Of a stretch of 57,487 bases of DNA, positions 16,740 through 24,919 are shown in pieces. Position 1 is the stretch's first letter, and every line of letters starts with the position of its first letter. Source of the DNA: Phycisphaerae bacterium (GTDB taxonomy: Bacteria; Planctomycetota; Phycisphaerae; UBA1845; PWPN01); the NCBI GenBank assembly GCA_012719955.1, contig JAAXZI010000090.1, positions 1 through 57,487 of the forward strand, in the 5' to 3' direction. The translations under genes and the position numbers were made by a program. The notes under the pieces are model-generated. The model was not told the DNA's origin. It saw only the letters and a program-made list of their open reading frames with translations, and made no database searches.

Positions 16740-18030
16740 TCCTGTCGAGCTGGCTGGTCGGGGACTGTTTACCGGCGAGCCGTCCGTGCTGCGGTTTCAG
16801 CCGGCCCCGGCGGACACCGGCATTGTGTTCGTCCGGGAAGACCAGAACCCCCCCATCCACATTCCGGCCCGGGTTCAGAACGTGGCCAAAAGGCTGCGGC
16901 GGACCTCGCTGCGCAACGGGACGGTTCAGATCGAGACCATTGAGCACTGCATGTCGGCCCTGGCGGGTCTGGGGATCGATAATGTGTTCATCGGCCTGAA
17001 CGCCAATGAGGTGCCGTCGATGGACGGCAGTTCCCGGCTGTTCGTCGAGAAGCTGCGCGAGGCGGGCATTGTGACCCTGGACAAGCCGCGGCAGGTCTTC
17101 CGGGTTCCGGAGACGGTGCGCGTGGCCGAGGGACGCTCGTATGTGATGGTGGCCCCGCCGAACGACGAAGACGACGTTCTGGAGATCATTTACGATCTGG
17201 ACTATGGTCCCAAAGGTCAGATCGGGGAGCAGGTTTTCAAGATCCGCCTGACGCAAGAGGCTTTTGAGCAGCAGATCGCCTCGGCGCGGACCTTTGTGCT
17301 CAAGGAAGAGGCGGATCAGTTCCAGGCCGCGGGGCTGGGCAAGCACCTGACCTACCAGGACATTCTCGTGTTCGGCGCAGACGGGCCGATCGAGAATGAA
17401 CTTCGGTTCCCCGACGAGTGTGTACGGCACAAGATCCTGGACCTGATCGGCGACTTGTACCTGTTCGGCAAGTTCCTGGTGGGGCAGGTCTTCGCGCGGC
17501 AGTCGGGGCATTCGCTGAATCATGAGCTGGTCCGCCGGCTGTGCGAGCTGGAAGCCGCGCGGGAAATGAAGCAGCGTCTGACCGGCGAGCCGGTGCTGGA
17601 CATCCGCAAGATTCAGCGGATCCTGCCGCACCGGTTTCCGTTCCTGATGGTCGATCGGGTCATCAAGCTGGATCCGGGCCAGCATGCCATCGGGATCAAG
17701 AACGTCACCGTCAACGAAGAGTTTTTCTCCGGCCACTATCCCGGGCAGCCCATCATGCCGGGGGTCCTGATCATCGAGTGCATGGCCCAGTTGGGCGGGT
17801 TACTGCTGGCCCGGGAGCTGGAACACACGGGTAAGGTGGCGGTGCTGCTGAGTCTGGACCGGGTGAAATTCCGCCGGCCGGTGATGCCGGGCGATCAATT
17901 GATCCTCGAAGCCCAGGCCCGACGGGTCAAGTCGCGGACCGGCCACGTGTATTGCAAGGCCCGGGTGTACGAGGACCTGGTGGCGGAGGCGGATATCAAG
18001 TTCATGATGGTGGATGCGGACCCGCTCTAG
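16714..18030 (+). CDS. lpxC/fabZ: LpxC deacetylase fused to FabZ dehydratase
   Basis: A 438-residue bifunctional protein. Residues 1-280 are LpxC, the zinc deacetylase that commits UDP-3-O-acyl-GlcNAc to lipid A: E77-H78, H239, D243 and H266 match the E. coli catalytic and zinc set. Residues about 293-438 are FabZ, the 3-hydroxyacyl-ACP dehydratase of fatty acid elongation, with His341 in GHYPGQPIMPG and Glu355. Both substrates draw on the same hydroxyacyl-ACP pool, so the fusion joins two competing branches. Such fusions are known in Bacteroidota and some other phyla. The best start is a TTG at 16714 inside the end of lpxD. Confidence 0.95.
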   Translation: MNLQQTIRNPVELAGRGLFTGEPSVLRFQPAPADTGIVFVREDQNPPIHIPARVQNVAKRLRRTSLRNGTVQIETIEHCMSALAGLGIDNVFIGLNANEVPSMDGSSRLFVEKLREAGIVTLDKPRQVFRVPETVRVAEGRSYVMVAPPNDEDDVLEIIYDLDYGPKGQIGEQVFKIRLTQEAFEQQIASARTFVLKEEADQFQAAGLGKHLTYQDILVFGADGPIENELRFPDECVRHKILDLIGDLYLFGKFLVGQVFARQSGHSLNHELVRRLCELEAAREMKQRLTGEPVLDIRKIQRILPHRFPFLMVDRVIKLDPGQHAIGIKNVTVNEEFFSGHYPGQPIMPGVLIIECMAQLGGLLLARELEHTGKVAVLLSLDRVKFRRPVMPGDQLILEAQARRVKSRTGHVYCKARVYEDLVAEADIKFMMVDADPL

Positions 18031-18034
18031 CCGA

Positions 18035-18118
18035 ATGACCCATGACGAAATCCCAATGACCAATAGATGACAAAGCCTGGATGGCGAGTCAGTGACGAAA
18101 TCCGAATGACGAATGACG
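18035..18118 (+). repeat. ATGA-rich word tract before lpxA
   Basis: Six ATGA tetramers lie in 90 bases between the lpxC-fabZ stop and the lpxA start, in words such as GAATGACGAATGACGAA and ATGACGAAATCC. ATGA is an overlapping start and stop signal. Related tracts follow pyrG (23163-23280) and the first gspE gene (45590-45750). Confidence 0.8.
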
Positions 18119-18125
18119 AACAACC

Positions 18126-18980
18126 ATGATTCACCCTAGTGCATACGTTGATCCGAAGGCGGAGCTTGGCCGGAACATCTCCATCGGGCCTTTCAGTTAT
18201 GTGGGGGCCGGGGTGGTGCTGGGGGATGACTGTGTTCTGCACAACAATGCAACGGTGACTGGAAACACCGTGTGTGGGCGGGCGAACGTGTTTTTTCCCG
18301 GCACGGTGGTGGGGGTGGTGCCGCAGGACCTGAAGTACAAGGGCGGCCCGACGCGTTTGGAGATCGGAGACGACAACGTTTTCCGCGAGTACGTGACCGT
18401 TCACGCCGGGACGGAAGTGGGCGGGGGCGTGACCCGCGTGGGCTCGCACAACCGTTTCCTGGTGGGCGTGCACATTGCCCACGACGTGATCATTGGGGAT
18501 GACTGCATCGTCTCGAATTACACCCAGGTGGCCGGCCATGCCCGGCTGGAAGACAAGGTCACCATGGGAGGGATGATCGGGATCCACCATTTCGTGACCA
18601 TCGGCACGATGGCCTACGTAGGAGCGATGGCCCGGGTAGGCACGGACGTGCCGCCGTTCATGGTCGTGGAGGGCAATCCGGCCGAGGTGCGCGGCTTCAA
18701 CAAGAAGGGGATGCAGCGCTGGGGCTACAGTGAAGCGCAGATTCGGGCCGTGCAGGAGGCCTGGAAGGTGTTGTACAGCAGCAAGGCCCGCGAGCATGGC
18801 AACTCCATATTGGAGCGTTTGGCGGTGCTGGAAGGCCGGCCGGAGTTGAACGGGGAAGTGCGGTATCTGTGCGCGTCAATTCGCCGGACGCTGCAAGACG
18901 GAGTCTTCGGGCGATATCTGGAGGCTCTGCGCAAGGACAGCGATGCGGATCGGCGGGCGTACTATGGTGGCGAGGGATGA
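18126..18980 (+). CDS. lpxA: UDP-GlcNAc O-acyltransferase
   Basis: LpxA performs the first step of lipid A synthesis, moving a 3-hydroxyacyl chain from ACP to the 3-position of UDP-GlcNAc (or its 3-amino analogue). The 284-residue protein starts directly with hexapeptide repeats (HPSAYVDPKAELG), and the catalytic and substrate histidines are present in VTVHAGT, GVHIAHD and GIHHF. PQDLKYKG matches the nucleotide-binding loop. The C-terminal helical domain begins near residue 200. A Gfo/Idh gene follows at 74 bases, which raises the chance of a modified sugar substrate. Confidence 0.95.
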   Translation: MIHPSAYVDPKAELGRNISIGPFSYVGAGVVLGDDCVLHNNATVTGNTVCGRANVFFPGTVVGVVPQDLKYKGGPTRLEIGDDNVFREYVTVHAGTEVGGGVTRVGSHNRFLVGVHIAHDVIIGDDCIVSNYTQVAGHARLEDKVTMGGMIGIHHFVTIGTMAYVGAMARVGTDVPPFMVVEGNPAEVRGFNKKGMQRWGYSEAQIRAVQEAWKVLYSSKAREHGNSILERLAVLEGRPELNGEVRYLCASIRRTLQDGVFGRYLEALRKDSDADRRAYYGGEG

Positions 18981-19009
18981 ACGGTGTGGCACCGGCATCC
19001 CGCTGGCGC

Positions 19010-19051
19010 GGCTGAGGGGATGAGGGGGGAGCAAGGAGACACGGGGACGGG
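19010..19051 (+). repeat. GA-rich word tract after lpxA
   Basis: Words such as GAGGGGATGAGGGGGG and AAGGAGACACGGGGACGGGG follow the lpxA stop. The same vocabulary appears inverted in the pyrimidine-rich tract at 57437-57487. Confidence 0.6.
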
Positions 19052-19054
19052 GAT

Positions 19055-20125
19055 TTGGAGAATTTAGACACCGTGCCAGATCTGAATCTGAAATCCACAA
19101 GTCGCAAACCGGAATTTCGTATTCCCGTGGCCGTCATCGGCGCCGGGCACATGGGTCGGCACCATGCCCGGATTTACCACGAACTGCCGGAGGCCGAACT
19201 GGTCGGCGTGGTGGACAGCGACCTGGGCCGGGCGGAAGCCATCGCCAGGCAGTACGGGACGCAGGCGTTCGCTTCGGTGGAGCCGTTGCTGGGCCGGATC
19301 AAGGCGGCGACGGTGGCGGTGCCGACGGTGGCCCACCTGGCGGTGGCGTTGCCGCTGATCGAACGCGGGATCGGCCTGCTGATTGAAAAACCGCTGGCGC
19401 CCGACAGCCAGACCTGCCGGCAGTTGATCGAGGCCGCCCGCCGGAGCGGGGCCCTGCTGCAGGTGGGTCACTCCGAGCGGTTCAACCCGGTGGTACGGGC
19501 CATGAGCCGCATGGAAGTGCATCCGCGGTTCGTGGAGACGCACCGGATCAGCCCGTTTACCTTCCGGTCGGCCGACATCGGGGTGGTCATGGACATGATG
19601 ATTCATGACATCGACATCGTGCTGCATCTGGTGGGCTCGAAGGCGGTCCGGGTGGAGGCGGTGGGGGTCAGCGTGCTGGCTCAGCACGAGGACATCTGTA
19701 ACGCGCGGGTGACGTTCGAGAGCGGTTGCGTGGCCAACCTGACCGCCTCGCGCCTGGCGCTCAAGACCGAGCGCAAGATCCGCGTGTTCAGCGAGGAGGC
19801 CTACCTGTCGCTGGATTACCAGAAGAAGGTGGGTATTGCCATCAAGAAGGAGGCCAACTTGGACCTGCTGAAGATGGCCCACGAGCGGAACGCCCAGGAT
19901 TTGTCGCAACTGGCGGGGATGGATTTCGGCTCGATGGTGAAGGTCGAACCGCTGCAGGTGGATGACGTGGAGCCGTTGCGGGCGGAGCAGCAGTCGTTCC
20001 TGCGGGCCCTGGCCACGGGTGAGCCGCCGGAGGTCAGCGCGGAGGACGGGGCGGCGGCGGTGGAACTGGCCGAACGCATCACGGCCGCAGTCAAGGAGCA
20101 TGACTGGCAGTTGCCGGCAAGGTAA
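19055..20125 (+). CDS. Gfo/Idh/MocA-family oxidoreductase, GnnA-like
   Basis: A 356-residue NAD(P)-dependent sugar oxidoreductase. The Rossmann motif is VAVIGAGHMG (25-34), the family EKP motif is at 111-113, and a GHSERFNPV segment follows. In Leptospira and Acidithiobacillus the related GnnA oxidises UDP-GlcNAc at C3, and the transaminase GnnB then yields the 3-amino sugar used by LpxA. Position right after lpxA supports a similar role, but no gnnB is present in the window. The start is uncertain: TTG 19055 or GTG 19073. Another sugar-nucleotide substrate remains possible. Confidence 0.75.
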   Translation: MENLDTVPDLNLKSTSRKPEFRIPVAVIGAGHMGRHHARIYHELPEAELVGVVDSDLGRAEAIARQYGTQAFASVEPLLGRIKAATVAVPTVAHLAVALPLIERGIGLLIEKPLAPDSQTCRQLIEAARRSGALLQVGHSERFNPVVRAMSRMEVHPRFVETHRISPFTFRSADIGVVMDMMIHDIDIVLHLVGSKAVRVEAVGVSVLAQHEDICNARVTFESGCVANLTASRLALKTERKIRVFSEEAYLSLDYQKKVGIAIKKEANLDLLKMAHERNAQDLSQLAGMDFGSMVKVEPLQVDDVEPLRAEQQSFLRALATGEPPEVSAEDGAAAVELAERITAAVKEHDWQLPAR

Positions 20126-20459
20126 AGCGCCCCTCGGCAGTCTTCGCGCCCTTGGTGCTCTCGCGGTTCATTCTTGACTTCTCTGGAGAACACCTGTTCG
20201 CGACCCGGTCAGGTTGCGTGCCGCCGCTGCAAACAACTGGCAAAAGGACGACTGCCCCAACAACTGACCACTGACATTCCGCCCAAACACTTGTGGTTGC
20301 GGGCACGGCCCGCGCCGGGGCTCCAAGTCCCCATTCTCTGTGCCCACTGTGCCCGGGGCAGGTCACATAACCGTGGCCGGTTGATAGATTTGTGCGTGGC
20401 GGATTTCCGAGTCTACACCAATTCTCACAGCCCTCTTTGCCGTAGGGCAAACGCCCACT
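20126..20459. other. Gene-free gap with small palindromes
   Basis: No gene is visible. Short hairpins occur (GCGGGCACGGCCCGC near 20300 and TTTGCC-GTAG-GGCAAA near 20436). A tract with CAACTGACCACTGACA words sits near 20260. The gap ends at a strong promoter. Confidence 0.5.
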
Positions 20460-20488
20460 TTGACAGTCCGGAAGGGCGCCGGTAAAAT
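20460..20488 (+). promoter_or_regulatory. Sigma-70-type promoter for kdsB
   Basis: TTGACA (20460-20465) and TAAAAT (20483-20488) are separated by exactly 17 bases, a near-consensus housekeeping promoter. Transcription would start near 20495, just before the kdsB start, so kdsB and pyrG can be expressed apart from the lpx genes. Confidence 0.7.
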
Positions 20489-20510
20489 TTCTGGTGTTCT
20501 GTTTACCAGA

Positions 20511-21326
20511 ATGCCGCACCATGACGCGAGAAAGGCCATACCCTTGTCCGTAGCCGCGATCATACCCGCGCGTTACGCCTCCACTCGTTTTCCCGGAAAA
20601 CCTCTCGCCAGTGCCACCGGAAACCCTATGATCCAGCACGTGTACGAGGCCGTGCGGGGGGCTCGTCGGCTGGACCGGGTGATCGTGGCCACCGATGACG
20701 AGCGGATCGCCTCGGCGGTGCGCGGGTTTGGCGGCGAGGTGGAAATGACCCGTCCGGATCACGCCACGGGCACCGACCGGGTGGCCGAGGTGGCCGGACG
20801 GCTCGACGTGGACCTGGTGGTCAACGTCCAGGGGGATGAGCCGGAGATGGACCCGCGGTCCATCGATACGCTGGTGGAGCTGATGGCCTCGCGGCCGGAC
20901 GCGCCCATGGGCTCGCTGTGTTGCCGGTTCGCCCGTGAGGAGGATGTGCTCAACCCGGCGTGCGTGAAAGTGGTGCTCGATGCCCGGGGCAATGCGCTAT
21001 ACTTCAGTCGAAGCCTGATCCCCTACCCACGGGACGCCGGCGGTCGGGTGGATCTCCCGGGTCGGTGGCTGTTGCACCTGGGCATTTACGCGTATCGGCC
21101 TGCATTCCTGAAGCGTCTGACGGCGACGCCCCCTACGGAACTGGAGCGGATCGAGCAGCTCGAACAGCTTCGGGTGCTGTATATGGGCGAGCGGATTGCC
21201 ATGGCCGTGGTGGAGCGGCACAGCACAGGTATTGACACGCCGGGGCAGTATGCGGCGTTTGTGGAACGATATAAGAAGGCGCAAACCGCAAAGACCCAGG
21301 GCCCCGGAGCGGAAAAGACAGGATGA
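20511..21326 (+). CDS. kdsB: CMP-Kdo synthetase
   Basis: KdsB couples CTP to 3-deoxy-manno-octulosonate, producing CMP-Kdo for the LPS inner core. The nucleotide-binding signature IIPARYASTRFPGKPL lies at the N-terminus, followed by VVNVQGDEP and the HLGIYAYR segment. With the ATG at 20511 the protein has 271 residues. A TTG at 20544 with AAAGG upstream gives the more usual N-terminus (SVAAIIPARY). The promoter at 20460-20488 excludes the longer frame. pyrG, which makes the CTP substrate, follows after 57 bases. Confidence 0.95.
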   Translation: MPHHDARKAIPLSVAAIIPARYASTRFPGKPLASATGNPMIQHVYEAVRGARRLDRVIVATDDERIASAVRGFGGEVEMTRPDHATGTDRVAEVAGRLDVDLVVNVQGDEPEMDPRSIDTLVELMASRPDAPMGSLCCRFAREEDVLNPACVKVVLDARGNALYFSRSLIPYPRDAGGRVDLPGRWLLHLGIYAYRPAFLKRLTATPPTELERIEQLEQLRVLYMGERIAMAVVERHSTGIDTPGQYAAFVERYKKAQTAKTQGPGAEKTG

Positions 21327-21383
21327 CAGCGGGCTCCGCCCTTTTGGGTCCGGGCGCGTTGAATAGATTGAGACGGGTGGTAC

Positions 21384-23162
21384 ATGGACGCAGAAAAAAT
21401 ATTGGCTTCTTTGAGTACGGCGACGGACGAGACGGAATTCTACGCGCCCATGCCCGCCGGCTATCGCCCGGGCAAGACCAAGTACGTCATCGTGTTCGGC
21501 ACGGTCATGAGCGGCCTGGGTAAAGGCATCTTCTCCAGCACGCTGGCCAAGTGCCTCAAGGACAAGGGGCTGACGGTGGCGCCCATCAAGCTGGAGGGCT
21601 ATCTCAATGTGGACTCCGGCACGCTCAACCCCTACCGCCACGGCGAGGTTTTTGTGCTCGATGACGGCATGGAAACCGACATGGACCTGGGCACCTACGA
21701 GCGGATGCTCGACCAGAACCTCTCCCGCCTCAACTTCGCCACCAGCGGCCAGATTTTCACCCGGGTCCTGGAGAAGGAGCGCAAGGGCAGCTACCTGGGC
21801 CGCGATGTGCAGATGATCCCGCACGTGACCGGAGAGGTGAAGATCAAGCTGCGCGAGCTGGCGGTGGCCACGGACGCCGACGTGGTTTTCGTGGAGGTCG
21901 GCGGGACGGTCGGGGACGTGGAGAACACCTATTACATCGAGGCCGTCCGCGAGCTGGCCTTCGAGGAGGGGCCGGATTCCTGCTGCTTCGTGGCCCTGAC
22001 CTACATCATCAACCCGGCCATGCTCGGGGAGCAGAAGTCGAAGGCCGCCCAGCTTGGCATCCGCGGCCTGCTGGCGGCGGGGATCCAGCCGCACATCATC
22101 GCCTGCCGCGGGCGGGAGCCGGTCACGCGGAAGGTTCGCGAGAAGCTGGCCATCTACAGCAACGTGCCCGTGGAGCGGATGTTCTCCATGCATGACTGCG
22201 AGAGCATCTATCTCATCCCGGACATGATCCGGGGCGCGGGGCTGGACGAGGCGGTGCTGAAGATCCTCAACATCGAGACCCGCGTCCATCCGGAGGCCGA
22301 CCTGGGCGCCCGCAAGACTTGGAGCGAGTTCGTCGGCCGCATCCGTTCGGCCCGCAAACACGTGCGTATCGGCGTGATGGGCAAATACACCTCGGTGCGC
22401 GACAGCTATGCGAGCATTATCCACGCCCTGGAGCACGCCGGCACGGCCACTGACGCGCACGTGGAAATCGAGTGGGTGGACACCACCGACCTGACCGACG
22501 AGCGCGCGGAGCAGGAACTGGGCGGGCTGCACGGCATCATCGTCCCCGGCGGGTTCGGCGTTCGCGGCGCGGAGGGCAAGATCGCCGCCATCCGCTACGC
22601 CCGCGAGCACCAAGTGCCCTACCTGGGTCTGTGTTATGGCTTCCAGATGGCGGTGATCGAGTATGCCCGGCATGTCTGCGGCCTGGCCGATGCGAACAGC
22701 ACCGAGATCGACCCGGACACGCCACACCCGGTGGTGGACATCCTGCCCGAGCAGAAGCAGATCGAGGGGTTGGGCGGCAACATGCGGCTGGGCGGGCGAG
22801 ATGTGCTCATCAAGCCCGGCACGCTGGCGGCGAAGCTGTTCAACAACGCCCCCGAAGTGCGGCTGCGCTTCCGCCATCGCTACGAAGTGGACCCCAAGTA
22901 CATCAACATCCTGGAAAAGGGTGGCCTGGTCTTCTCCGGCAAGGCGCCCGATTATCCCATCATGCAGATCCTGGAGCTGCCTCCATCGGTGCACCCCTAT
23001 TTCGTGGGGACACAGGCCCACCCCGAGTTCCAGAGCCGTCCCTTGCGGCCCCAGCCGATGTTTCTCGGCCTGGTCAAGGCAGCGCTGGAGCGGGCGGAAC
23101 GACTGGCCGGCAAGCCGGCCGGCGCAGCCGTGGAATCCAGCCCGGCTCCGACACTGGCTTGA
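21384..23162 (+). CDS. pyrG: CTP synthase, divergent form
   Basis: A 592-residue CTP synthase: an amidoligase domain (about 32-300) makes CTP from UTP and ATP, and a glutaminase domain (about 325-560) supplies ammonia. The glutaminase triad is C417 (LGLCYGFQ), H546 and E548. Mg ligands D101 and E171 and Lys69 are kept. The usual GGVVSxLGKG loop reads GTVMSGLGKG, and the strictly kept KLDPY reads KLEGY (Asp to Glu71, Pro to Gly72). An extra N-terminal stretch of about 30 residues precedes the P-loop. It is clearly a CTP synthase but an outlying one. CTP also feeds KdsB next door. Confidence 0.92.
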   Translation: MDAEKILASLSTATDETEFYAPMPAGYRPGKTKYVIVFGTVMSGLGKGIFSSTLAKCLKDKGLTVAPIKLEGYLNVDSGTLNPYRHGEVFVLDDGMETDMDLGTYERMLDQNLSRLNFATSGQIFTRVLEKERKGSYLGRDVQMIPHVTGEVKIKLRELAVATDADVVFVEVGGTVGDVENTYYIEAVRELAFEEGPDSCCFVALTYIINPAMLGEQKSKAAQLGIRGLLAAGIQPHIIACRGREPVTRKVREKLAIYSNVPVERMFSMHDCESIYLIPDMIRGAGLDEAVLKILNIETRVHPEADLGARKTWSEFVGRIRSARKHVRIGVMGKYTSVRDSYASIIHALEHAGTATDAHVEIEWVDTTDLTDERAEQELGGLHGIIVPGGFGVRGAEGKIAAIRYAREHQVPYLGLCYGFQMAVIEYARHVCGLADANSTEIDPDTPHPVVDILPEQKQIEGLGGNMRLGGRDVLIKPGTLAAKLFNNAPEVRLRFRHRYEVDPKYINILEKGGLVFSGKAPDYPIMQILELPPSVHPYFVGTQAHPEFQSRPLRPQPMFLGLVKAALERAERLAGKPAGAAVESSPAPTLA

Positions 23163-23280
23163 CTATTGACCAGTGTCCAAGCACCAATGACCAATCAATG
23201 ACGAATGACCAAGCCCGAATGACCAATGGGGGTTGACTGCCCGGTCTTGGTCATTGAGGCTTGGTCATTGGTCACTTCTC
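23163..23280 (+). repeat. ATGA-word inverted repeat after pyrG
   Basis: The left arm repeats AATGACCAA, AATGACGAA and CCGAATGACCAAT. The right arm carries the complement (CTTGGTCATTGAGGCTTGG, TTGGTCATTGGTCA). The two arms could pair as a long imperfect hairpin just after the pyrG stop. It has no terminal U-run, so it is not a standard terminator. Confidence 0.75.
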
Positions 23281-23357
23281 CCCCCTGACTCGCTCCCCAC
23301 TTGGCCTGCGGTACAATACCCTGTCCGGCATTGGGGCCGGTGTTGAAAGGGAGGCGC

Positions 23358-24413
23358 ATGTTCCGTCCGCATCGCATTCTGTCGCTTGTCTTTCTGTCCT
23401 GCCTGGCTGTAGCCGGCTGCGGGGACACGTATATCGGCTCTGTCATTCTGGGCGAGTTGCGACTCCTCGCCTCGGTACGGCCTGTCGAGGAGGCCCTGAA
23501 CGATCCCAACCTGGCAGAGGAGAAGCGGCTCAAGCTGGCGTTCGTGGTCCGGGCCCGTGACTACGCCCAGAACGTGGTCGGGCTCCACGTGGGCGGAAGC
23601 TACCAGACCTTCGCCGACCTGGGCGATCGCTCGCTGGCCTGGAACCTGTCCGCCTCGCGCCGGGACGCCTTTGACCCCTACATCTGGCGTTTTCCGCTGG
23701 CGGGTTCTCTGCCCTACATCGGCTTCTTCGATCTGGACCAGGCCAAGGCCGAACGCGATCGTCTCGTGGCCAAGGGCTACGACACGCTGATCTACGAGAT
23801 TGACGCCTACAGCACCATGGGCCAGTTGCCCGACCCGATCACCTCCGCGCTGCTGCGTCGCGATTTCGATTCGCTGGCCGAGACGGTGATCCACGAGTTG
23901 ACCCACAACACCATCTATACCTTCGACGACATCACCTTCAACGAATCGCTGGCTACCTTTGTTGGCCGCACCGCCGGCCTCGACTTCCTGGCCCAGGAGT
24001 TCGGGCCGGACGCGCCGGAAATCGAGCAGGCCCGGCTCAACTACGAGGATCAGGACCGGTTCCAGGTCTTTCTGCGGGAGATGAGAGACGGGCTGGCGGC
24101 CATCTACGAGACGGATTTGTCATTCGACGAAAAGATCGCCCAGCGCGAGGCGTACATCGCCGCCAGTCAGCAGCGCTTCGCCGAGGAGGTGCTGCCGTTT
24201 ATGCACAATCAGGCCGGCTATCAGGGTTACACAAGCTTTCCGTTCAACAATGCGTTCATCCTGGCCCACGTGCGCTACAACAGCGGGCAGGATGCCTTCG
24301 CGGCGGTGTATGAGCAGGTCGGCCGCAACTGGGCCGAGGCCCTGCAGATCTTCCGCCAGGCGGCGGCCAGTGAGAACCCGATGGAGCATCTGCGCGGCCT
24401 GGCCCTCGAATAG
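23358..24413 (+). CDS. Predicted aminopeptidase lipoprotein
   Basis: A 351-residue lipoprotein of the predicted aminopeptidase family (Pfam Aminopep). The lipobox is LAVAGC with Cys near residue 22. The zinc-protease motif HELTH lies at 179-183, followed by FNESLATFVG, where the Glu would be the third ligand. The ATG at 23358 has AAGGGAGG immediately upstream, so the longer frame from 23301 is rejected. Family members are membrane-bound peptidases of untested substrate. It stands alone after the pyrG hairpin. Confidence 0.8.
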   Translation: MFRPHRILSLVFLSCLAVAGCGDTYIGSVILGELRLLASVRPVEEALNDPNLAEEKRLKLAFVVRARDYAQNVVGLHVGGSYQTFADLGDRSLAWNLSASRRDAFDPYIWRFPLAGSLPYIGFFDLDQAKAERDRLVAKGYDTLIYEIDAYSTMGQLPDPITSALLRRDFDSLAETVIHELTHNTIYTFDDITFNESLATFVGRTAGLDFLAQEFGPDAPEIEQARLNYEDQDRFQVFLREMRDGLAAIYETDLSFDEKIAQREAYIAASQQRFAEEVLPFMHNQAGYQGYTSFPFNNAFILAHVRYNSGQDAFAAVYEQVGRNWAEALQIFRQAAASENPMEHLRGLALE

Positions 24414-24431
24414 CCGCTCCCCAAAAAATAA

Positions 24432-24477
24432 CAGAGAGCATGATCGGGCGGAGAAGAATTCCGACCGCTGCTCTCTG
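24432..24477 (+). other. Hairpin downstream of the aminopeptidase gene
   Basis: CAGAGAGCA (24432-24440) pairs perfectly with TGCTCTCTG (24469-24477). The stem extends inward imperfectly (TGATCGG with CCGACCGC). There is no T-run, so it may be a 3-prime stabilising hairpin rather than an intrinsic terminator. Confidence 0.5.
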
Positions 24478-24743
24478 GGTTCTCGAGCATCTCCGGGATG
24501 TCTCCCTGCGGTAAGCGACCGTCGCGCCGCTTACCTCAAGGAGGCGCTCCCGGCAAACATGCGATGCCGAGGATCCCTTTCCCCAATCTATCTATAAGAT
24601 CATATCGGACGTTCGTTAAAGCGACATTAAAAAATCACGGCCGAAGTGGCCGGAAGGTTGCCGCCGGTCTGCTCGAGCGGTCACCTGTGCGGTTGACCGT
24701 GGGGGCATTCTATTCCGTCGAAGCTCAACGGGTGGGCGGATCT

Positions 24744-24915
24744 ATACGGTTTCCGTTGCACGCCTGGGCGGGTTTCTGCTGGGGTGGTCGTCGCGGTGCT
24801 GAGCGTTTGAATCTTCGTGCCACCACCTCTGAAGAGGCGGGGCACCCAATGAAGAGGGGGAATCCAACGCGAAGAGGGAAGCACCCAACACGCGTTTCAT
24901 TCGGGATCCCTATGG
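24744..24915 (+). repeat. Dispersed repeat B, copy 1
   Basis: The segment resembles 56404-56545 over most of its length and 56789-56882 in its first 100 bases. Shared stretches include GCGTTTGAATCTTCG, GAAGAGGCGGGGCACCCAA and, near the end, TTCATTCGGGATCC. It fills the rest of the 500-base gap before 24920. Confidence 0.75.
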
Positions 24916-24919
24916 CTAC

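Noticed and set aside
24432-24477. Intrinsic terminator
   Set aside because: The stem is good but no T-run follows, so I list it only as a hairpin.
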